Assembly (NCBI GenBank): GCA_037179335.1
Contig: JAKZHN010000011.1
Coordinates: 1,329,093 to 1,393,092 of the forward strand
Direction: 5' to 3'
Source: Cyclaneusma minus
Lineage: Eukaryota; Ascomycota; Leotiomycetes; Marthamycetales; Marthamycetaceae
Length of the DNA stretch: 64,000 bases
Shown: positions 57,068-64,000 of the stretch, in pieces
Numbering within the stretch: position 1 is the first letter of the stretch
How the letters are laid out: each line of letters begins with the position of its first letter
Program-made: the position numbers and the translations under genes
Notes under the pieces: generated by a model
Seen by the model: the letters and a program-made list of their open reading frames with translations, nothing else
The model's database searches: none
What the model was told of the DNA's origin: nothing

Positions 57068-57587
57068 GTTTGGTGGTGATGAGCTGTGTCGCAGGGGAGG
57101 GTGGAAAGCTCTCCCCGCAATTCCAGCCATTGCCGAGATCGGCACGTGATTAGCCGGAGAAAGCCCGAGCCGGCGAGTCTGTATCGTCACCTCCGTGCAG
57201 TCGTGCACATGTTCGTCCATCTTTCACGACCGCAACCTTTCTGATTTTCTACTGTCGCTTCCAAGTGCTGGCTTGGCCTGGCGATTGAATCCGTTCCGTG
57301 GTCTGTTCGTCGTTATGAAGAGAATCGCCGTTGCTCTGAGCATGAGCGCCGCCATTTGCTTGTGGGACTTTCCGACAGTATGCCTCTGCAAGATCTCCCA
57401 CTCGAGCATGGCCAATTGAAGGATCAGCAGGTTCTGCACTACTTCGCGTATCCCGGTTCTTATTGATTTCTTGGAAGGTCTCCCATCTTTTGAAAGTTTC
57501 CAGCGCGGGTTACTCTCCGAATCCCGCAGACGGTGAAGGGAGCGACGCCATGATCGACGAATCTTACAAGTGTCCAGAGGAGTCAAA
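57068..57587. other. Divergent promoter region
   Basis: 520 bp between ETF-beta and the short plus-strand gene. No feature supported. Confidence 0.45.
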
Positions 57588-57898
57588 ATGGAGCTCAAGG
57601 AACTGGCGGACCTGCTTAAGTTCACCAAGTCCCAGCTGGCAGGGTAGGATAATACGACAATTGAGTCCCTACCGTTCCGGCTTCCTTCTCTTCCTCGCCT
57701 GCCAGTGAAGCCTCGGGGGTTGAGTTGAAGGGGCTGACCCTTCGAGAGCATAAGAACAATTGGAAGCAGTTGTTCCGCAACCTTTCACTTCATTCTCCAT
57801 CCCAGTCCATTGGGCAACAAGCCTCCAAAATTCCCAAACTTCTGGCTCGCGGGATTCGGCAGATCGACCCTAGATCGAGCCGCCGTCTAGCCGTCTGA
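57588..57898 (+). CDS. Short uncharacterised protein
   Basis: Exons 57588-57643 and 57706-57898 (intron 62 nt, GTAGGA...GCCAG) encode 82 residues in a clean joined frame: MELKELADLLKFTKSQLAG, then EASGVELKGLTLREHKNNWK and a basic C-terminus (DPRSSRRLAV). The leader AAAATGG is a good start. Amphipathic helices are likely; there is no signal peptide or membrane segment. I do not recognise it. The unspliced frame ends within a few codons, so the splice model decides the call. It lies 324 bp upstream of the MFS gene on the same strand. Confidence 0.5.
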
Positions 57899-58222
57899 GG
57901 TGTCATCGAAGACAGATGGCTTGAGACACTAGCTTCCTGACTCTTGAGTCTAATTCAACACCGTTGATCAAAGAAAAATGCCTCTCTTCCTACTGTCAAA
58001 ATCCGTCTTACTTGTACCGCTCTGCCACTGATTTGTCCATGTCCCGCATTCTCTGCGCCTTCGTCTTCTGCATTGGCTGCCGTTTCCTTCCCCGCGTTCC
58101 TACTTCGCCCCATAAATCTCCTGTTGATCTTCTTCAAGCTCATGAAGCCCCTTTAACCTGAAATCTGATCCATTTACGACTTTTTCCTGATCCTACCAAT
58201 TGACAACTGAGCCATTTGCAGC
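57899..58222. other. Intergenic, probable MFS promoter
   Basis: 324 bp with no feature other than pyrimidine-rich stretches. Confidence 0.5.
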
Positions 58223-59836
58223 ATGTCTCCCCGCTCGGATGAGGAGACGCCGCTGTTGCAGAATGGGGATACAGCACATGCAAATGGGGATTCAGATCAC
58301 GCAAATGGCAATGGCGACAAACAAGTATGTACACTGTCGACTTGCCGTGGCTGCGGCTGATCTCTAGAAGCTCGTGGAACTGGATGAAGGGGATAGTGAA
58401 CATCCTCGATCGTGGAGCAATCGTCGAAAGCTGGCCAATCTTGGGATCATGGCCTTGATGTCTAGTGAGTAACATTCATGTGTCTACTGGACCTCTGATG
58501 TGCTTGACCTGTGGTTAGACTGAAGTGTCATGTGCTTGACTGACTTTCCCAGTCCTCGGTCCACTGTCGAGCAGTGTTCTTGGTCCTGTAATTACAAAGA
58601 TTGAGGCTTCACTCGACGCCTCTGAAACTCAGATCGTGGCATGCAAAACCGGCTTCATCTGCATGCTTGGAATTGGTCCACTTATTCTGGCACCTCTGTC
58701 GGAAATTTTCGGCAGGAAGAAGCTGTATCTCATCTGTTTCTCCATCTTTACTCTTCTCCAGATCCCGACCGCCTTGGCCCCGAATGTTGGGTCGCTGATC
58801 GCTGTGCGGACAGTCACCGGTTTCTTTGGAAGTATCAGCATTGCAAACGGCGGTGGAACTATCTCGGACATGTACAAGCCAGAACAGCGTGCTGGTATTT
58901 TCGGCTGGTATCTCCTTGGCCCTCTTCTCGGTCCTACACTTGGTCCGTTGATGGCCGGTATAATCATGTCGAAGCTTGAGTGGCGGTGGATCTTCTGGGT
59001 TCTTGCCATTATCTGCTGTGAATGTCGGCCTGGGGTTTTTGTTTCTGAAGGAGACATATGTGCCGGTGTTGCTCGCACAGAAGAAGGCTGCCCTCGAGAA
59101 GGAGAGTGGGAAGGAGTATTATTTCGAAGGCGAGGAAGATCTTGATCTCCTCGGGAAGCTGCGGGCTGCCATTATAAGCCCACTTCGCATTCTTTTCACC
59201 CAGCCGGTTGTCCTCACCATGGCTTCATACCAGGCGCTCAGTTTTGCGACGACATACTCCCTGTATACTCAGTTCGAGGCTCTCTTTGGTTCTGATTCCG
59301 AGTATGGTCTCAGTACCTTGCAGGTCGGGTTGATATATCTGTTCCCCGGGGTCGGGTTTCTCGTGGCCGTTTGGTTCATTGTTCCCAAGATTGATACTGT
59401 CTACAACCGGTTGTCTGAGAAGCACGGCTCGTCGCAGCCCGAGTATCGACTGCCGCTCGCAAACATCGGGGCTGCTCTCATTCCGATCAGCCTGTTCTGG
59501 TTTGCTTGGACTGTTCAGTTTCATGCTCACTGGTTTGTGGCGCTTCTGTCGACGTTTTTCTATGGTATTGGGCAGGTGGCGATTCTCAACACCACGCAGA
59601 ACTACTACATTGATGCGTTTGAGAAGTATGCTGCGAGTGCTATAGCTGCTGGAGCGTTGTTTCGGAGCTTGTGTGGTGGGATTGTGCCGCTGCTGACGCC
59701 GGCTTTGCTGGAAAAGCTTGGAGTTGGGTGGAGCGTGAGTGTGTTTGGGTTCTTGGGTGTGCTGTTGGCGCCGAGTCCCGTGCTGTTCTATTTCTACGGA
59801 GAAGGGCTGAGGGATCAGTTCAAGATTGAGCTGTGA
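58223..59836 (+). CDS. Major facilitator superfamily transporter (DHA1-like), one frameshift
   Basis: Exons 58223-58324, 58368-58464 and 58553-59836 (introns 43 and 88 nt). The N-terminus is hydrophilic with an ETPLLQNGD start and an AHANGDSDHANGNGD repeat. Exon 3 gives the MFS core: ILGPLSSSVLGPVI, motif A-like LAPLSEIFGRKKLYLICF, RTVTGFFGSISIANGGG, motif C-like GWYLLGPLLGPTLGPLMAG. At 59013-59015 the frame breaks: WRWIFWVLAIIC continues, with a one-base shift, as AVNVGLGFLFLKETYVPVLL. Loss of a GC dinucleotide from GCGC would explain it. After it the second half is intact (VGFLVAVWFIVPK, ALFRSLCGGIVPLL, GEGLRDQFKIEL). The pattern suggests a 12-TM drug:H+ antiporter-like exporter; the substrate is unknown. 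Confidence 0.82.
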
Positions 59837-62400
59837 TCTGGGTTGCTTCATCTGTACATTGTTATAAACAGTATCAGCTCTGAGGGCACCATAGGTCGAA
59901 CCATCGAATTTCAGCCCAAAATCCGCGAAGCGGACTGAGCCTGGAGGGCGAAAGTCCTAACAGAAAGTTGATTTCCATGCCCAAGTCGTGAAATCATTGC
60001 AGGCACCATAGGCCGGAGCTAGAATTGTGGTCCCGAATCCTCGAAGTGGATTGACTCATGAACCTGAATGGCGAAACATTCTCTCTAAAGACAGGATCCT
60101 TCCATGTTCCAAACCATAGCAGCCGTAAGCGAATCGTGAATCGAAGCAGTGGATTACATTCTTGAGTCTCAACGCGGAGCTCTAAAGCACGAATCACCGC
60201 GGAAAATGAAGGAATGGCCCGCTGCTTAATCAATGATTTCTAGTGGGAGATTTTTTTTTGGATGCGGTTTACAGTCCCTAGATAATTAGAAATATTCTTA
60301 TTGTGACCTCGCTTTGATATGCTGTCGATGAAACCCGCTGTCAACGGAACCTGCTAAAAATGATTTGTGAAAAGGCTGCTATCATTGAAAGCTTAGCGAC
60401 TACGACGACAAATCAAACTATTTTTTATTAATATTGGCTATATATAGGGTATTGTCTGTCTTGATAATCTCAACTGCAGAATAATCTTTTGCCCGTTTGA
60501 CATGGGAAAGCGGGACCTGAATGTGGAAGTTTCATGGGATTCGTCAAAATATTGCGGGAAGAAAGTGGCGAACTAGTGAAGTACTGAGAATGGGATTCAT
60601 TTATTTGCCGATGAAACCTGGAACATCAAGTCTACACTTCTCGAGTGATGCTTCGATTTTGACATAGATTTCGCTTTCTCAGTGAGTTAGCAAGCAGCCA
60701 GCGCAGCGACCGGGGGGTTCTGGGGGGCTTGGCCCCCGAAAGCAATCGAACAATCCCTAGCCTTTGTTCCGAATTTCAAACATAATGGGTAGTCTGAATA
60801 CATGGAAGGTCTGGAGTTGTAACAAGCGCCACGCTCATTAAAAGTAATACGGGTTATGGAGAGTTTACATCCCGATGGAGGTGGAATGCCAAAGCTGGAA
60901 ATTGATTCAGCTATCGCCCACCTTAATCCTCCAGGTTTCTAAGGGGTCACAGTAATGGCGAAGTTTCCAGTGAACTTCATTTGATGAAACATGATGTGCA
61001 AGTGCTTGGGTAATGGACAAGAAGCTAAGTAGCGCATTGGAGGTTGATGGGTTGGGAATACACGCTATGTTCTCAGGGGCAGAAGTGATGTAAGCCAGTA
61101 TTATAATTTGTCTCTATTTATTTAAAGCATTTTTTCCGAGCAAAAGAGTAGCCGAGATAGCATCATAGAAATATAAAATCTCGACGAGTGTTTGAGGGAA
61201 TTCTCGAAAGCTAGCAAACCAGGCTTTGAACTTATAGTCACTTGGATCTTGCATCAAATTTATTTATAAGGACGATTTGTGTTTTAGCTAATCTTATTAT
61301 AACAGCTAATTCTGGTTCTGCTCATTTCAAGCAATCTAGACTTCTTGGACCTTATAAAAATCTAAGCAAATCGTCTTTTATTAATGAGTGTGGCATCTGA
61401 AACTTATTCACAAGACCAAGCAAATCAAGTTAAATCATTTGCTATACTTGGATAATATACAAATAATGGTCGATTGGGAATACGAAGGCTTTGCTATCAA
61501 CCAGAAAGCTGTATCGAGAACCAATAACAAATAGTGGTTTTCTGGTCCGTGCCCTTTTATACAGCTCTTTATTTACAAATCGCTAATGCAAATCCCAGCT
61601 ATTTCAGCTTATATCATTTGTTTACAGGCCTCCAGCCTCCGCATAATTCGGCACCAAACAGGCGTTATAGCAGACATCTTGAAACTTTTCCAACAACTAA
61701 CAGCATCCAAAATTTCAAAACTCTAATTCTATTTGCCAGCCTTTCCACTTCATAAGTTCCCGCTAAAAACATATAGGAAATCCAAAAAGCACTAAAGTTT
61801 TTCGCTTTTCACGGTCAACCCCCGAAAGGCGGGTAACCGTGAAAAGGGAGCGAAAAACGTTAGTGATCAATAAATTTCCATTGGAGATTAGGGAGGAAAT
61901 CGAAGTTTCCAAGTGTAACTATAAGCAGTTAGCGCCAATACGCTGCCATTACACTGCCATGGAAAAATCACGCAAATTTGCGTCCATCTTATCTCCGCTA
62001 TTCAAAGCCCTAACCCGCTGCGCGGTTTTTTCAGCAACGGAAAGCAGCAGTCTCATTATTTTGGGGGTCTCCAGCGGCTCAAATGCCGGGAGATTTAGCA
62101 CATTGCCACCCAAACGCCCGCCCTCGGCATAAACCCACCAATTGATTCTTCAACGACCGTACTATATAGCAAGTTTCTTATTAAACGTACTATATTTGCG
62201 GAACTCCGCATCGTCAAAATTATTGGCAGCAATAGCAATAAGCATATCAAGGCCATTGCTCCACCTAATATTTAATATTTTCATCAAGCTGCCTGCATTA
62301 TTAACAATTTAAAAAAAAGGAAAACCCATAACGGCATTTATAATACGCAGGCGGCATGGTGCCCCGGCTCGACTCGCAGCTTGGGCGCCACCCTTTTCGA
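59837..62400. other. AT-rich subtelomeric region, no gene
   Basis: 2.5 kb rich in A/T with many stops in all frames and no domain. It contains a short GC-rich hairpin-like motif at 60711-60740 (GGGGGCTTGGCCCCC core), a 19-bp-type repeat remnant at 60275-60305 and the inverted repeat at 61790-61865. The composition fits repeat-rich DNA degraded by mutation. Confidence 0.6.
61790..61865. repeat. Long hairpin / back-to-back terminal inverted repeats
   Basis: Arms 61790-61821 and 61830-61865 are inverted copies (about 30 matching bases, one 3-bp insertion), with an 8-bp loop. The arms start CACTAA and contain TTTTTCGCT and TTTTCACGGT. The hairpin has the look of DNA-transposon ends (pogo/Tc1 type), but no transposase is visible nearby. 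Confidence 0.6.
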
Positions 62401-63117
62401 TCAATATGCCACAATAGATAGCGAAATTATCGGCCTTTTTGGCATAATTTGTAGCGGCTCCGGATCCGAGGTGTTTGCACTATTCCAAGAGCGGAAGATT
62501 GCGTGATAAAAAAATTCCTTAAAGGCCTGGGTAGGGCTTCCCCCGGGGCGCATTGTGGCGTATAGCCCTTGAATTAAGTCGGCCAAGCCTTCGCAAACTG
62601 CCACGCTTATATCCGCCGCTTTCACCATGGTGCCACCAGGGTTGCGGCTGGCAACTCTGGCATTGGCCAGAAGGTTGACTCGGGCCGGCGGAAGCTCTGC
62701 TTCTCGCTCACGCTTTGCGACTTCCTCGGGCCCCCTTCTTTCGGCCCCCTCGCGGTCTTGTCTTGCTTCAATTTCCTCGCGTCGGTTTCGCTCCATTTCC
62801 TCTCTTTCCCTTCGTTCACGGTCTCATCTTATCAAGGCTTCCCTTTGCTGCACCGCTATAGCGGCTCGGCGTTCGAGATCAGCTTCGCGCGCGGCCCTCT
62901 TTGCTTCCCTCGCAGCATCCAAAGCCGCAATAGCCGCACGCCAGGCTGCCCATTCCGGCAATGCCTCGGCCGCAGTGCGCGCCTATGCCAATTGCTACTC
63001 GTAATTTGCTTCCCGGTCCTCGGGAGGAGCAGCATCCAGGGTGTCGAACGCGGTGTAGATGGGCTCAGCTATTAAAGCCGCCAGGGCGTTGACCTTTGCG
63101 GTGACTAGCTGTTGCAT
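62401..63117 (-). pseudogene. Decayed coiled-coil protein gene with three C-to-T-type stops
   Basis: One minus-strand frame runs 239 codons from an ATG at 63117 to a stop at 62401. It is interrupted by TAG at 62995-62997, TAG at 62983-62985 and TGA at 62824-62826, with no frameshift. The product has an Ala/Glu/Arg-rich helix (EWAAWRAAIAALDAAREAK, AAREADLERRAAIAVQQREA, RRDRERR-type), then NPGGTMVKAADISVAVCEGL and AFKEFFYHAIFRSW. Each stop is one C-to-T step from CAG, CAG or CGA; both TAGs lie in CpA contexts. That matches repeat-induced point mutation. An exon upstream (ATG near 63221, GTAAGT donor) may belong to it. The family is not recognised; it may be a subtelomeric repeat-family protein. 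Confidence 0.6.
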
Positions 63118-63221
63118 GCTAGGTCCAAAATATCAGCTTCAACAGCCTTAGACCATGGTCCCAGCTTTGCTGCAAACTTGCTGGCACAATCCGATCAGCA
63201 AGGGAAGACTTACTCTGCCAT

Positions 63222-63559
63222 TTCGGATTTATGACACGCGTGAAATTGACCTTGTGGTAGGAAGAGATGCTGCGTGGCACTGCTTTAGGGAGTTATCACG
63301 ACTAAAGGCGAAGCATAAAAGCTTTTGAGGGTTGAATTTATACGTCGAGGTCGGAGGTGAAGGAGGACAAGGAGTAAAGATACGGGTAAAGAAGGGGGGA
63401 GTGAAAGTGGAAGAGTGAACATGAATGGCGTGGAGCCCCTCTTTCCGTTTGTCCCGCGTGCATTGAATTATGAGCCGCGACTGGCGTTGGGTAAAGGTGA
63501 GGCCTAAAGGTGATTTTGAGAAAGTGAAGAAGAAAGAATCAGAGGATGAAGCTGAAAGG
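63222..63559. other. Subtelomeric spacer, nothing supported
   Basis: Low-complexity G/A-rich sequence between the decayed gene and the satellite; no gene is supported. Confidence 0.5.
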
Positions 63560-63860
63560 GTAAATCTGGGGATTTGAGCAAAATGCAGCGAGAAGGGGAG
63601 CAGAGCGACGCTTGGTGATTTGGGCAGAGCGCAGCGTGGAAAAAGGAGCGAAGCGACGTTGGGTGAGTTTCGAGCAGAGCATAACGAGAAAAAAGGGGCG
63701 GAGCAACGCTTGCGAAATTTTAAAGTATAACGTAGTATAGAAAAGGAGCGAAGCGACGATTGGAGAATTTTTGGCAAAGCGCAGCGTGGAAAAGAAAAGC
63801 GGAGCGCTTGGGATTTGGGCAAAGCGCAGCGTGAAAAAACAAAAAGCGGCGCTCAAGGGC
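63560..63860. repeat. Subtelomeric satellite of ~50-60 bp units
   Basis: About five or six imperfect copies of a unit built around CAAAGCGCAGCGTGGAAAA and GGAGCGAAGCGACG, separated by TTGG-GATTTT-type spacers. It abuts the telomere and generates misleading long open frames on the minus strand (FPRCALPK-type repeats). Confidence 0.8.
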
Positions 63861-63875
63861 GCGCAGCAGCGGCGG

Positions 63876-64000
63876 TTAGGGTTAGGGTTAGGGTTAGGGT
63901 TAGGGTTAGGGTTAGGGTTAGGGTTAGGGTTAGGGTTAGGGTTAGGGTTAGGGTTAGGGTTAGGGTTAGGGTTAGGGTTAGGGTTAGGGTTAGGGTTAGG
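63876..64000 (+). repeat. Telomere, (TTAGGG)n
   Basis: About 21 perfect tandem TTAGGG copies run to the last base. The G-rich strand points outward at the 3' end, as expected at a chromosome end. Confidence 0.99.

Noticed and set aside
56329..57220. N-terminal extension of ETF-beta from the ATG at 57220
   Set aside because: The extra 51 residues are unlike any homologue; MSALRILVPVKRV is the normal start.
63229..63856. Long minus-strand frames with repeated FPRCALPK-type peptides
   Set aside because: They read through the non-coding subtelomeric satellite.

Overview
The window is the end of a chromosome of a filamentous ascomycete (Pezizomycotina). The last 125 bases are about 21 copies of TTAGGG. 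Genes are broken by short GT-AG introns (about 43-193 nt) with CTAAC/CTGAC-type branch sites. The gene set fits this group: an alpha-1,3-glucan synthase beside a GPI-anchored GH13 enzyme, an arginine attenuator peptide in front of arg-2, and ankyrin, BTB and NmrA-like families. The class within Pezizomycotina is not resolved; Dothideomycetes is a weak guess. All gene models were built by hand from reading frames, splice sites and protein motifs.

Layout. 1-5 kb: a partial gene running off the left edge, a small hairpin element, a 12-cysteine secreted protein, a gene-poor stretch and a protein-kinase-like gene. 5-13 kb: a ubiquitin C-terminal hydrolase, a BTB-family protein, a decayed ankyrin-repeat gene and a second BTB protein. 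13-25 kb: an NmrA-like protein, a proline-rich conserved protein, a 6-phosphogluconate-dehydrogenase-like protein, a GPI-anchored serine-rich wall protein and a flavin monooxygenase. 25-39 kb: the main functional module, a divergent pair made of an AgtA-like glucanotransferase (minus) and alpha-1,3-glucan synthase (plus). The synthase has an assembly gap inside its last intron. 41-48 kb: cytochrome b2-type hydroxy-acid dehydrogenase, a conserved serine/proline-rich protein and a small membrane protein. 50-60 kb: an F-box-like protein, arg-2 (carbamoyl-phosphate synthase small chain) with its spliced attenuator uORF, ETF-beta, a short unknown protein and an MFS transporter. 60-64 kb: AT-rich gene-free subtelomere with a TIR-like hairpin, a decayed gene with C-to-T type stops, a telomere-adjacent satellite and the telomere.

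How the genes relate. The AgtA/Ags pair probably acts together in building cell-wall alpha-glucan, and the serine-rich GPI protein is another wall component. Arg-2 and ETF-beta are housekeeping mitochondrial genes. Several otherwise intact genes (kinase, MFS transporter, F-box-like gene, attenuator uORF) each carry one small indel. Together with the poly-G/N gap this suggests draft-sequence error, whereas the ankyrin gene and the subtelomeric coiled-coil gene look truly decayed. I found no clearly undescribed multi-gene system. The best leads are the split attenuator uORF, the substituted GH13 active site, a dispersed 19-bp minisatellite and the subtelomeric pseudogene.
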